Source: DASWJZ01 sp963739005 (GTDB lineage Bacteria; Pseudomonadota; Alphaproteobacteria; Rhizobiales; Afifellaceae). From it: DNA of 64,000 nt. The translations under genes were made by a program, and so were the position numbers. Shown piece after piece: positions 56,325-64,000 of this stretch (within the stretch, counting starts at the first letter, position 1; each line of letters starts with the position of its first letter). The notes beneath the pieces are model-generated. The model ran no database searches. It had not been told where the DNA came from and saw only the letters and a program-made list of their open reading frames with translations. Location: contig CAVTYQ010000004.1 of NCBI GenBank assembly GCA_963739005.1, positions 186,001-250,000 on the forward strand. The letters are read 5' to 3'.

Positions 56325-57179
56325 CTAGCTTGCGAGCGCCTGCGGGCCGAGGCGAAGGATCTTCCTGTCGACCTTGCCGATCGCGTGATCGTCGCGGCCG
56401 GGATAGTTCATGTTGAGAAGCACATGGCGGATCAGCGAAAGATGCGCGCGCCGCTTGTCGTTGGCCTTCACGATGATCCACGGCGCGTGCTTGGTGTGCG
56501 TCGCCGCGACCATGCGGTCGCGCGCCTCGGAGAACGCGTCCCAGCGATTGATCGCCGCCAGGTCCACGGGCGAAATCTTCCACATCTTGAGCGGATCGTG
56601 CCGGCGCAGGTGGAAGCGCTTCAGCTGCATCTCGCGGCCGATCTCGAGCCAGAACTTGAAGAGGCGGATGCCGCCGCTCGTGAACATGCGCTCGAAATCG
56701 GGCGCCTCTTCGAGGAAGCGCTTGGCCTGCACCGGCGTGCAGAAGCCCATGACCGGCTCGACCACGCCGCGATTGTACCAGGAGCGGTCGAAGAGGACCA
56801 TTTCGGCGGCCGCCGGCAGCTCCGCCGCGTAGCGCTGGAAGTACCATTGGCCGGTCTCCCGGTCGGATGGCTTGGCGAGCGCCACGATGCGCGCCTGGCG
56901 CGGGTTAAGATGTTCGCGCACGGCCTTGATCGACCCGCCCTTGCCGGCGGCGTCCCGCCCCTCGAAGGCGAGGATGCTGCGCGCGCCGGACTGAAGCTGC
57001 CACTCGAGCAGCTTCACAAGCTCGACTTGCAGCGCGATCAGCTCCTTCTCGTAGGCCTTTCGCGCGAGCGGTTTGCGGTAAGGATAGCCGCCAGAGGTGA
57101 GCGCGTTCTCCGCGATCCGGTCCGGCAGCACCGGATCGTCGAGGTCGAAGTCATGGAATCGGTCTAGACTGCGCTGCAT
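56325..57179 (-). CDS. ppk2: Polyphosphate kinase 2
   Basis: The product is 284 residues. PPK2 motifs are FEGRDAAGKGGSIKAVREHL (Walker A GRDAAGKGG at 74-82), VLFDRSWYNRGVVEPVMGFC (Walker B) and FKFWLEIGREMQLKRFHLR. The lid and C-terminal HVLLNMNYPGRDD complete the fold. The enzyme uses polyphosphate to phosphorylate nucleoside diphosphates. It is divergent from phoR across 74 bases, placing polyphosphate metabolism beside the phosphate regulon. Confidence 0.95.
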   Translation of the reverse strand: MQRSLDRFHDFDLDDPVLPDRIAENALTSGGYPYRKPLARKAYEKELIALQVELVKLLEWQLQSGARSILAFEGRDAAGKGGSIKAVREHLNPRQARIVALAKPSDRETGQWYFQRYAAELPAAAEMVLFDRSWYNRGVVEPVMGFCTPVQAKRFLEEAPDFERMFTSGGIRLFKFWLEIGREMQLKRFHLRRHDPLKMWKISPVDLAAINRWDAFSEARDRMVAATHTKHAPWIIVKANDKRRAHLSLIRHVLLNMNYPGRDDHAIGKVDRKILRLGPQALAS

Positions 57180-57253
57180 GCCCGCTCACCTTCCGGCGCA
57201 ATCGCAAGAGCAGACGCGCCGGCGCGTTACCGATAGGACAAGCTAGAGGCCCG

Positions 57254-58555
57254 ATGGCAGACTCGCCATATGAATCGTTAACGAGCGAGCGCGCCGAAAC
57301 GCCCACGCCGCGCGAGCGCGTGCGGGCTTCCGGGCATATCCTCGTCGCGGCGGCGGTCGCCCTCATCGCCGGCGCGGCGTTCTTCGGTCTGCCGATCGCC
57401 TACGCCGCCTTTGCCATCGCCGTCCTTCTTTTCGTCGCCGCGGTCGGCCCGCGCCGGTCGTCGCTGGCGCGGGCCGGCGCCGACGCCGCCGCGCGCGCGC
57501 TCGTCTGGCCCGACACCGCCATGAAGGCGACGGTGGAGGCCTTCCCCAAAGCCGCTTTCCTGCTCGATGCCGCCGGCACCGTCCGCTACGCCAACGAACA
57601 CGCGAAGCAGCTCTTCCCGGCGACGCGCCCGGGCGACGCTTTCACGCTCACCTTCCGCTGGCCGGAATTCGCCGAGGCGCTTGAGGTTGCCGGCGCCGGA
57701 CAGCCGACCTCCATCGAGTTCCGCGAGCCGGGCGAAACGTCGACGACCTACTCCGTGACGATCGGTCCGCTACGCTCGCCGGGCGGCGCAGTCAATTTCA
57801 TGCTCGTGACCTTCGACGACGTCTCCGACCGCCTCGCGATCGCGCGCATGCGCGCCGACTTCGTCGCCAACGCCAGTCATGAATTGCGCACCCCGCTCGC
57901 CTCGCTGACCGGCTTCATCGAGACGCTGCTCGGCTCGGCCCGCAACGACCCGGCGGCTTCAGAAAAGTTCCTTCGCGTCATGCTCGACCAGGCGCGCAGG
58001 ATGCGGCGGCTGATCGACGATCTCCTGTCGCTCTCGCGCGTCGAGATGCGCGCGCACAACCGCCCGACGACGCGCGTCGATCTGGTCGGCGTGCTGCGCC
58101 ATGTCGCCGATGCCATGCAGCCGCTCGCCGCCGAAAATTCGGTGAAGCTCTCTGTGGAGACGCCGCCCGGCCCGGTCGACCTCGTCGGCGATCGCGACGA
58201 GCTCGTGCAGCTGGCGCAGAACCTCGTCGAGAACGCCATCCGCTACGGCGCGTCGGGGAAGCGGGTCGACGTCAGTCTTGAGCTTCCGGCGGGGCGTCGC
58301 GTCGCGCTCGTTCGCGTCAAGGATTTCGGACCCGGCATCCCCGCCGAGCACATCCCGCGGCTGACGGAGAGGTTCTATCGCGTCGATGCCGGCGCCAGCC
58401 GGGAGATGAAGGGAACGGGGCTCGGACTGGCCATCGTGAAGCACATTCTGACGCGCCATCGCGGTACCCTCGACGTGGAGAGCCGGACCGGTGAGGGCGC
58501 CTGCTTCACTGCCACCCTTCCGCTCGCAAACGTTCCGGCGGAGAAAGAAAATTAG
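57254..58555 (+). CDS. phoR: Phosphate regulon sensor histidine kinase
   Basis: The product is 433 residues. Two membrane segments lie at about 28-63 (ILVAAAVALIAGAAFFG, AYAAFAIAVLLFVAAVG), a PAS-like domain at about 90-190, then HisKA with the phospho-acceptor H209 in NASHELRTPLASLTGF. The HATPase has NLVENAIRYG (N box), KDFGPGIP (G1) and GTGLGLAIVKHI (G2). It phosphorylates PhoB under phosphate limitation. Gene order phoR-pstSCAB-phoU-phoB supports the assignment. Confidence 0.95.
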   Translation: MADSPYESLTSERAETPTPRERVRASGHILVAAAVALIAGAAFFGLPIAYAAFAIAVLLFVAAVGPRRSSLARAGADAAARALVWPDTAMKATVEAFPKAAFLLDAAGTVRYANEHAKQLFPATRPGDAFTLTFRWPEFAEALEVAGAGQPTSIEFREPGETSTTYSVTIGPLRSPGGAVNFMLVTFDDVSDRLAIARMRADFVANASHELRTPLASLTGFIETLLGSARNDPAASEKFLRVMLDQARRMRRLIDDLLSLSRVEMRAHNRPTTRVDLVGVLRHVADAMQPLAAENSVKLSVETPPGPVDLVGDRDELVQLAQNLVENAIRYGASGKRVDVSLELPAGRRVALVRVKDFGPGIPAEHIPRLTERFYRVDAGASREMKGTGLGLAIVKHILTRHRGTLDVESRTGEGACFTATLPLANVPAEKEN

Positions 58556-58577
58556 TCAGTAATATCAGCTATTTAAA

Positions 58578-58606
58578 TCGTCATTATACTGTCGTGCGAA
58601 AGTCAT
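58578..58606 (+). promoter_or_regulatory. Triple Pho-box-like repeat upstream of pstS
   Basis: Three heptamers TCGTCAT (58578-58584), CTGTCGT (58589-58595) and AAGTCAT (58600-58606) are spaced by 4 nt, an 11-bp period. This matches the PhoB-binding pattern of CTGTCAT repeats every 11 bp. The site lies 105 bases before the pstS start, where PhoB would activate transcription. Confidence 0.7.
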
Positions 58607-58710
58607 AGAACCATAGCAGCGCAAGCCTAGGGTGGCCTCGCCTGAGCGGCCGGGGCGGTCGCTTCGGATGATCATCCACAATTCATGAACTCCAATCAGG
58701 GAGAGGCCAG

Positions 58711-59754
58711 GTGAGAATTTCCAACCTCGCACTTGCGATCGGGCTTGCCGTTTCGGCGAGCGTCGGCGCAGCGGCGGCCGCCGACATTTCAGGCGCCGGC
58801 GCGACGTTTCCGTACCCCATCTATGCGAAATGGGCTGACTCGTACAAGAAAGAGACCGACACGGGTCTGAACTACCAGTCGATCGGATCGGGCGGCGGCA
58901 TCAAGCAGATCGAAGCTCGCACCGTCACCTTCGGCGCGACCGACAAGCCGCTCGGCGGCGACGAGCTCGACAAGAACCACCTCATCCAGTTCCCGACTGT
59001 CATGGGCGGCATCGTTCCGGTGGTGAACATCGAGGGCGTGGCCGCGGGCGATCTCGTGATCGACGGTCCGACGCTCGCCAAGATCTTCATGGGCGAGATC
59101 ACAAAGTGGAACGACCCGGCGATTGCCGCGCTCAATCCGAATGCCAAGCTTTCCGACGCCGCCATCGCTGTCGTCCACCGCTCCGACGGTTCCGGCACGA
59201 CCTTCAACTTCACCAACTATCTCTCGAAAGTGTCGGCCGACTGGAAGACCAAGATCGGCGAGAATACCAGCGTCGAGTGGCCGGTTGGCGTTGGCGCCAA
59301 GGGCAACGAAGGCGTCGCCGCCAATGTCGCGCAGACCGCGGGCTCGGTCGGCTACGTCGAGTACGCGTATGCTCTGCAGAACAAGCTCACCTTCACCAAG
59401 ATGGTGAACGCTGCGGGCAAGACCGTGGCGCCTGAGGCCGCCGCCTTCCAGGCCGCCGCCGCCGGCGCCGACTGGTCGAGCGCTCCGGGCTTCGGCATCA
59501 TCCTGTCGAACCAGCCGGGCGACGCGACCTGGCCGATGACCGCCGCCACCTTCATCCTGATCCATACGGATCCGGACGATCCGGCGGCTGCCGGCGAGGC
59601 GCTCAAGTTCTTCGACTGGGCCTACGCCAAGGGCGCCGACATGGCGGCCGCGCTCGACTACATCCCGATGCCGGAAGCGGTGGTCAAGATGGTCAAGGAC
59701 GAGTGGTCGAAGGTTAAGGGCCAGGACGGCAAAGCTGTCTACGCAGCCATGTGA
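58711..59754 (+). CDS. pstS: Phosphate ABC transporter substrate-binding protein
   Basis: The GTG at 58711 follows GGAGAGG and gives 347 residues. The signal peptide (MRISNLALAIGLAVSASVGA) ends near residue 24 before DISGAGATFPYPIY, the PstS start. GSGGGIKQIEARTVTFGATD and HRSDGSGTTFNFTNYL hold the phosphate-binding loops. It binds inorganic phosphate in the periplasm for PstCAB. A hairpin follows the gene. Confidence 0.97.
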   Translation: MRISNLALAIGLAVSASVGAAAAADISGAGATFPYPIYAKWADSYKKETDTGLNYQSIGSGGGIKQIEARTVTFGATDKPLGGDELDKNHLIQFPTVMGGIVPVVNIEGVAAGDLVIDGPTLAKIFMGEITKWNDPAIAALNPNAKLSDAAIAVVHRSDGSGTTFNFTNYLSKVSADWKTKIGENTSVEWPVGVGAKGNEGVAANVAQTAGSVGYVEYAYALQNKLTFTKMVNAAGKTVAPEAAAFQAAAAGADWSSAPGFGIILSNQPGDATWPMTAATFILIHTDPDDPAAAGEALKFFDWAYAKGADMAAALDYIPMPEAVVKMVKDEWSKVKGQDGKAVYAAM

Positions 59755-59765
59755 CGAATGTTCTT

Positions 59766-59791
59766 CGGGAGGGCCGGATCGGGCCCTCCCG
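59766..59791 (+). promoter_or_regulatory. Intercistronic hairpin after pstS
   Basis: CGGGAGGGCC (59766-59775) and GGCCCTCCCG (59782-59791) form a 10-bp stem with a 6-base loop 11 bases after the pstS stop. It lacks a T-run, and pstC starts 42 bases later. Confidence 0.65.
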
Positions 59792-59833
59792 CCTCAATGA
59801 TCTTGACCGGCCGGTCGCGCGGGGGGCAGTTGC

Positions 59834-60826
59834 ATGACCGACATGACGATCGACCGACCGTTGGCTTCCGAGAGTCAGCCCGATCGGGCAGCCACGCTGC
59901 GCTATTTCCGCATCGGCGACGTCACCTTCCGCAGCATGACTCTCGTTTCTGCGCTCTTCGTGCTCCTGCTCTTGAGCGGCGTCATGGTGTCGCTCTTCAT
60001 CGGCGCCTGGCCGGCGCTCAGCACCTACGGCATCGGCTTCGTCTTCACCGAGAGCTGGAACCCGGTCACCGAGAAGTTCGGTGCGCTCGCGCCGATCTAC
60101 GGCACCCTCGTGACCTCCTTCCTCGCGATGCTGATCGGCGTACCGGTCTCGCTCGGGATCGCCATCTTCCTGACCGAGCTCTGTCCGATGTGGCTCAGAC
60201 GGCCGATCTCCATCGCGGTCGAGCTGCTCGCCGGCATCCCGAGCATCATCTACGGCATCTGGGGCCTCTTCGTTCTTGCACCATTCCTGCAGAGAACGGT
60301 GCAGCCGGCGCTGATCGCCACCTTCGCGAATGTGCCGGTCATGCAGAACCTTTTCGCCGGTCCGCCCTACGGCATTGGGATTCTGACCGCCGGGCTGATC
60401 CTCGCGATCATGGTGCTCCCCTTCGTCACCGCGATAACGACCGACGTCTTCAACCAGGTTCCTCCGGTCCTGAAGGAAGCAGCCTACGGCCTCGGATGCA
60501 CGACCTGGGAAGTTTCGCGCAACGTCGTGCTCCCTTATGCGCGCGTCGGCGTCATCGGCGGCGTGATGCTCGGGCTCGGACGGGCACTCGGCGAAACCAT
60601 GGCCGTGACCTTCGTCATCGGCAACGCACATCGCATCTCAGCCTCGATCCTGCAGCCCGGCACCACGATTTCCGCGTCGATCGCCAACGAATTCACCGAG
60701 GCGGTCGGTGACCTCTACACCTCTTCGTTGATTGCCCTTGGCCTCATCCTCTTCGTCATCACCTTCATCGTGCTTGCCGCGGCGCGCTACATGCTCATGC
60801 AAATGGAACGCCGGCAGGGGAACTGA
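59834..60826 (+). CDS. pstC: Phosphate ABC transporter permease PstC
   Basis: The product is 330 residues with six main membrane segments. Family marks are FGALAPIYGTLVTSFLAMLI, VELLAGIPSIIYGIWGLFVL and LKEAAYGLGCTTWEVSRNVV with the EAA loop that contacts the ATPase, then GRALGETMAVTFVIGN. It forms the channel with PstA. The ATG has a GGGGGG site upstream. Confidence 0.97.
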   Translation: MTDMTIDRPLASESQPDRAATLRYFRIGDVTFRSMTLVSALFVLLLLSGVMVSLFIGAWPALSTYGIGFVFTESWNPVTEKFGALAPIYGTLVTSFLAMLIGVPVSLGIAIFLTELCPMWLRRPISIAVELLAGIPSIIYGIWGLFVLAPFLQRTVQPALIATFANVPVMQNLFAGPPYGIGILTAGLILAIMVLPFVTAITTDVFNQVPPVLKEAAYGLGCTTWEVSRNVVLPYARVGVIGGVMLGLGRALGETMAVTFVIGNAHRISASILQPGTTISASIANEFTEAVGDLYTSSLIALGLILFVITFIVLAAARYMLMQMERRQGN

Positions 60827-60829
60827 GCC

Positions 60830-61672
60830 ATGGAAGCCCGCTTCGCCAGCCGACGCCGCACGAACACGATCGCCATGGCCCTTTGTTTTGGAGCGACCGG
60901 ATTCGGTCTCGCCTGGCTGGTTGTCATCCTCGGCGCGCTCCTTTGGCAGGGCTTCGCCGGGCTTTCGCTCTCAGTCTTCACCGAGATGACGCCGCCGCCG
61001 GGCAGCGCCGGAGGACTTCTGAACCCGATCATGGGCTCGATCATCTTGACCGTGCTCGGCATGGTGATCGGCACGCCGATCGGCATTCTCGCCGGCACCT
61101 ACATGGCGGAATACGGACGCTTCTCCCGCCTGACGATGGTCGTCCGATTCATCAACGATATTCTGCTGTCGGCGCCGTCGATCGTGGTCGGCCTTTTCGT
61201 CTACGAGGTCATGGTCGCGACCATGGGCCATTTCTCCGCCTGGGCCGGCGGGGTGGCGCTCGCGATGCTGGTCATCCCCGTCGTCGTGCGCACCACCGAG
61301 GACATGCTCTTGCTCGTGCCGAGCCCGATGCGCGAGGCGGCCGCCGCGATGGGGATGCCGCGCTGGCTGGTGATCCGTCGCGTCACCTATCGCGCCGCGC
61401 GCGCCGGCATCATCACCGGTGTCCTTCTCGCGGTCGCCCGCATCAGCGGCGAAACGGCGCCGCTCCTCTTCACGGCTCTCAACAATCAGTTCTGGAGCCT
61501 CAATCTGAATGCCCCGATGGCGAGCCTGCCGACCACCATCTTCCAGTTCGCGCTGAGCCCCTACGCGGATTGGCAGCAGCTCGCCTGGACCGGCGCGCTG
61601 ATCATCACGATCACGGTGCTGGCCCTCAATATTCTCGCCCGCCTCCTTTCACGCTCGAAGGTGTCCCAGTGA
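60830..61672 (+). CDS. pstA: Phosphate ABC transporter permease PstA
   Basis: The product is 280 residues and begins 3 bases after pstC. It contains GGLLNPIMGSIILTVLGMVI, LLSAPSIVVGLFVYEVM and MREAAAAMGMPRWLVIRRVT (EAA loop), then RISGETAPLLFTALNNQFWS, all typical of PstA. It pairs with PstC and PstB. Its stop overlaps the GTG start of pstB. Confidence 0.97.
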   Translation: MEARFASRRRTNTIAMALCFGATGFGLAWLVVILGALLWQGFAGLSLSVFTEMTPPPGSAGGLLNPIMGSIILTVLGMVIGTPIGILAGTYMAEYGRFSRLTMVVRFINDILLSAPSIVVGLFVYEVMVATMGHFSAWAGGVALAMLVIPVVVRTTEDMLLLVPSPMREAAAAMGMPRWLVIRRVTYRAARAGIITGVLLAVARISGETAPLLFTALNNQFWSLNLNAPMASLPTTIFQFALSPYADWQQLAWTGALIITITVLALNILARLLSRSKVSQ

Positions 61673-62448
61673 ACGTCGCCGTCAACTCGACGCTGAACGA
61701 GAAAGTCTCGGTCCGCGACCTGCGCTTCTACTACGGGGAATCGCTGGCGCTGAAATCGGTCAGCGTTCCGCTCTACCGCAACCGGGTCACCGCCTTCATC
61801 GGCCCCTCGGGCTGCGGAAAGTCCACCCTTTTGCGGGTGCTGAACCGCATCTACGAGCTCTACCCGAAGCAGCGCGCCGAGGGCGAGGTGCTGCTCGACG
61901 GCCAGAACATCCTGAACGCCAAGGAGGACCTGAACAGTCTCCGGGCGCGCGTCGGCATGGTGTTCCAGAAGCCGACGCCGTTTCCGATGACCATCTACGA
62001 GAACATAGCCTTCGGCTTGCGCCTCTACGAGAAGCTGAACCGCTCCGCCCTCGACGATCGCGTGGAGGCGGCGCTGACGCGCGCCGCGCTTTGGGGCGAA
62101 GTGAAGGACAAGCTGCATTCGAGCGGGCTCAGCCTGTCGGGCGGGCAGCAGCAGCGGCTCTGCATTGCCCGCACCGTCGCAATCCGTCCGGAAGTCGTGC
62201 TGCTCGACGAGCCGTGCTCGGCGCTCGATCCGATCTCGACCTCGAAGATCGAGGAGCTGATCGACGAGCTGAAGACCGAGTACACGATCGCCATCGTCAC
62301 CCACAACATGCAGCAGGCGGCGCGCGTCTCCGAATACACCGCCTTCATGTATCTCGGCGAGATGATCGAATTCGACGAGACCTCGAAGATTTTCACCGCG
62401 CCGCACGACAAGCGCACGCAAGACTACATCACCGGCCGCTTCGGCTGA
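61669..62448 (+). CDS. pstB: Phosphate ABC transporter ATPase
   Basis: A GTG at 61669 overlapping the pstA stop (GTGA) gives 259 residues. Walker A is GPSGCGKST at 45-53, the Q-loop MVFQKPTPFPMTIYEN, the signature LSLSGGQQQRLCIAR, Walker B VVLLDEPCSALDP and the switch histidine VTHNM. It couples ATP hydrolysis to phosphate import and takes part in signalling to PhoR with PhoU. Confidence 0.97.
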   Translation: MNVAVNSTLNEKVSVRDLRFYYGESLALKSVSVPLYRNRVTAFIGPSGCGKSTLLRVLNRIYELYPKQRAEGEVLLDGQNILNAKEDLNSLRARVGMVFQKPTPFPMTIYENIAFGLRLYEKLNRSALDDRVEAALTRAALWGEVKDKLHSSGLSLSGGQQQRLCIARTVAIRPEVVLLDEPCSALDPISTSKIEELIDELKTEYTIAIVTHNMQQAARVSEYTAFMYLGEMIEFDETSKIFTAPHDKRTQDYITGRFG

Positions 62449-62459
62449 GAGGGAAGAGA

Positions 62460-63152
62460 ATGGCGCAACACATCGTCAGCTCGTTCGAGGACGACCTGCA
62501 GGGGCTCTCCCGCTCGATCGCCGAGATGGGCGGTCGCGCCGAGCAGATCGTCGAGCGCTCGATCAGGGCTCTGCTGGCGTCCGACGTGAACCTCGCCCAC
62601 GAGGTCATCGAGGCGGACAAGAAGGTGGATGCGATGCACCGCCAGATCGAGGAGAACGCGATCATCGTCATCGCCCGCCGCCAGCCCATGGCCCAGGATC
62701 TGCGCGAGACGATCGCCGCGATCCGCATCGCCAACGACCTCGAACGGGTCGGCGACCTCGGCAAGAACATCGCCAAGCGCGCCGTCGCCATCCAACGCGA
62801 GACCTTCTCCAACAAGCTGCGCGTGGGTGTGGAGCACTTGTCCGAGCTCGCGCTCCGGCAGGTGAAGAAGGTGCTCGACGCCTATGCGACGCGCGACATC
62901 GAGAAGGCGCGCGAGGTTTGCGCGCAGGACGAGGAGATCGACGCCGTCTACACCTCGCTCTTCCGCGAGCTCCTGACCTACATGATGGAGGACGCGCGCA
63001 ACATCACGATGTGCACGCATCTCCTCTTCTGCGCCAAGAACATCGAGCGCATCGGCGACCACGCCACCAACATCGCCGAGACCGTTTTCTACCTGATCAC
63101 CGGCGAGCAATGGGAAGGCACGCGTCAGTCGAGCACTCGGATCGACGAATAG
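62460..63152 (+). CDS. phoU: Phosphate signalling regulator PhoU
   Basis: The product is 230 residues with the two-repeat helical bundle of PhoU. Metal-binding ExxxD-type motifs appear in IANDLERVGDLGKNIAKRAV and CAKNIERIGDHATNIAETVF, one in each repeat. PhoU links the Pst transporter to PhoR and dampens the response when phosphate is sufficient. GAGGGAAGAG precedes the ATG. Confidence 0.97.
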   Translation: MAQHIVSSFEDDLQGLSRSIAEMGGRAEQIVERSIRALLASDVNLAHEVIEADKKVDAMHRQIEENAIIVIARRQPMAQDLRETIAAIRIANDLERVGDLGKNIAKRAVAIQRETFSNKLRVGVEHLSELALRQVKKVLDAYATRDIEKAREVCAQDEEIDAVYTSLFRELLTYMMEDARNITMCTHLLFCAKNIERIGDHATNIAETVFYLITGEQWEGTRQSSTRIDE

Positions 63153-63172
63153 GCGCGAAGGGATAGCGCGGC

Positions 63173-63874
63173 ATGGCGAAGCCACTGATCCTTATCGTCG
63201 AAGACGAGGAGCCGCTGACGCTGCTCCTCCGTTACAACCTCGAGGCGGAAGGCTACGAGGTCGAGGTGGTCGCGCGCGGCGACGAGGCGGAAGTCAGGCT
63301 GCGCGAACGCATGCCGGACCTGCTCATCCTCGACTGGATGCTTCCCGGCCTCTCCGGCATCGAGCTCTGCCGCAGGCTGCGGACCCGCGACGACACCACG
63401 CAGCTTCCGATCCTGATGCTGACGGCGCGCGGCGAGGAGGACGAGCGCATCCGCGGTCTGGCGACCGGCGCCGACGACTACGTGGTGAAGCCGTTCTCGG
63501 TGCCCGAGCTGATGGCGCGCGTAAAGGCGCTTCTCCGCCGCGCGCGTCCGGAGGCGATCTCCTCGGTGCTGCGCGCCGGCGATCTGGAGCTCGACCGCGA
63601 GACCTTCCGCGTCCGCCGCGGCGGGCGTGAGGTGCATCTCGGGCCGACCGAATTCCGCCTGCTCGAGTTCCTGATGAAGACCCCCGGCCGCGTCTTCTCG
63701 CGCGAGCAGCTCCTCGACGGTGTCTGGGGCCACGACGTCTATGTCGACGAGCGCACCGTCGACGTCCACATCGGGCGCCTGCGCCGGGCGCTGAACCGCG
63801 GTCGCAGCCGCGATCCGATCCGCACCGTCCGCGGCGCCGGCTACGCGTTCAACGAGCAGTTCGAGCGGGCCTGA
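63173..63874 (+). CDS. phoB: Phosphate regulon response regulator
   Basis: The product is 233 residues. The receiver domain has the acidic pair E10 D11, phospho-acceptor D54 in LLILDWMLPGLSG, the TAR motif and K near residue 105 in DDYVVKPFS. The C-terminal OmpR-type winged helix reads GPTEFRLLEFLMKTPGRVFS and DERTVDVHIGRLRRAL. Phosphorylated PhoB activates pst and other Pho-box genes. A terminator follows. Confidence 0.97.
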   Translation: MAKPLILIVEDEEPLTLLLRYNLEAEGYEVEVVARGDEAEVRLRERMPDLLILDWMLPGLSGIELCRRLRTRDDTTQLPILMLTARGEEDERIRGLATGADDYVVKPFSVPELMARVKALLRRARPEAISSVLRAGDLELDRETFRVRRGGREVHLGPTEFRLLEFLMKTPGRVFSREQLLDGVWGHDVYVDERTVDVHIGRLRRALNRGRSRDPIRTVRGAGYAFNEQFERA

Positions 63875-63885
63875 CCGCAAAAGAG

Positions 63886-63914
63886 AAAAGGCGGGGCAGG
63901 CCCCGCCATTTTGG
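63886..63914. terminator. Bidirectional terminator after phoB
   Basis: GGCGGGGC (63890-63897) and GCCCCGCC (63900-63907) form an 8-bp GC stem with loop AG, followed by ATTTT and preceded by AAAA, so it can terminate from both sides. It separates phoB from the opposing gene. Confidence 0.75.
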
Positions 63915-63950
63915 TACGCCCTTTCTTCGGGAGGAAGGTCGTCGAAGCCG

Positions 63951-64000
63951 CTAGCCGGCTCTGCGTTGACGCCGACGCGGCTCCGGGGCCTGGTACGCGA
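63951..64000 (-). CDS. C-terminal end of an opposing gene (partial)
   Basis: The last 50 bases read on the minus strand give AYQAPEPRRRQRRAG and a TAG at 63951-63953, ahead of the shared terminator. A proline- and arginine-rich basic tail like this is typical of DEAD-box RNA helicases of the RhlE type, but 15 residues are too few to be sure. The rest lies outside the window. Confidence 0.35.
   Translation of the reverse strand, partial: AYQAPEPRRRQRRAG

Noticed and set aside
1..64000. CRISPR arrays and rRNA genes
   Set aside because: No regularly spaced direct repeats and no rRNA-like sequence were seen.

Overview
The window is high-GC DNA from an alphaproteobacterium, most likely a member of the Hyphomicrobiales (Rhizobiales). 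This rests on the gene families and gene orders seen: phoR-pstSCAB-phoU-phoB, a fused CysN/CysC beside CysD, TRAP and CUT2-type sugar ABC operons, and a dispersed palindrome of the CTTCTCCC/GGGAGAAG type. The species cannot be named from the sequence.

Positions 1 to about 17830 are accessory DNA and look like the right-hand part of an integrative element. The right end is marked by a tyrosine integrase (16465-17628), two arm-type-like repeats just upstream of it, and a 51-nt 3' fragment of a tRNA-Arg(ACG) gene (17777-17827) that has no 5' half, as expected of an att scar. Leftward from the integrase runs a tightly coupled operon: a conserved unknown, an AlpA-like HTH protein, a CHC2/TOPRIM/ATPase primase-helicase, a DUF6788 protein and another unknown. 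The cargo further left is small and fragmentary. It includes secreted and membrane proteins, a CsbD-like protein, an ASCH protein, three related acidic secreted proteins (one with a peptidase-S74-like domain), two decayed genes, and a UvrD-type helicase that runs off the left edge. A 1432-bp IS701-family element (8213-9644) has split a small gene; removing it with one copy of its 4-bp target duplication restores a 99-codon ORF.

Positions 17.8 to 32.4 kb hold catabolic and transport genes. They include an HU-like protein, a TRAP transporter (DctPQM) coupled to a shikimate-dehydrogenase paralogue, and a Gfo/Idh oxidoreductase with a GntR regulator. A second operon, LacI regulator, binding protein, double-NBD ATPase, permease, cyclase-family hydrolase and RraA-family protein, has two operator-like palindromes at its head. 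Near 32.65 kb there is a degenerate tRNA-like sequence.

Positions 32.8 to 37.3 kb (plus strand) carry a secreted barrel-like protein, a deacetylase-like protein coupled to a GNAT acetyltransferase, a flavin reductase and a sorbosone-dehydrogenase-like protein. From 52.1 kb back to 37.3 kb the minus strand is one nearly continuous run of 13 genes: SDR, cupin, binding protein, a fused two-permease protein, ATPase, xylF, xylH, ATPase, di-heme oxidoreductase, CRTAC1/FG-GAP protein, M24-like protein and a CYTH-like protein. A degenerate copy of the cupin 3' end just upstream of xylF suggests that two transport cassettes were joined by duplication or recombination.

Positions 52.2 to 64 kb are core metabolism: a glycosyltransferase, sulfate activation (cysD, cysNC), polyphosphate kinase 2, and the phosphate regulon phoR-pstS-pstC-pstA-pstB-phoU-phoB with a triple Pho-box-like repeat before pstS. 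The last 50 bases encode the C-terminus of an opposing gene. A recurrent feature is a strong GC hairpin directly after each of the four ABC substrate-binding-protein genes, which could raise binding-protein expression relative to the membrane components.
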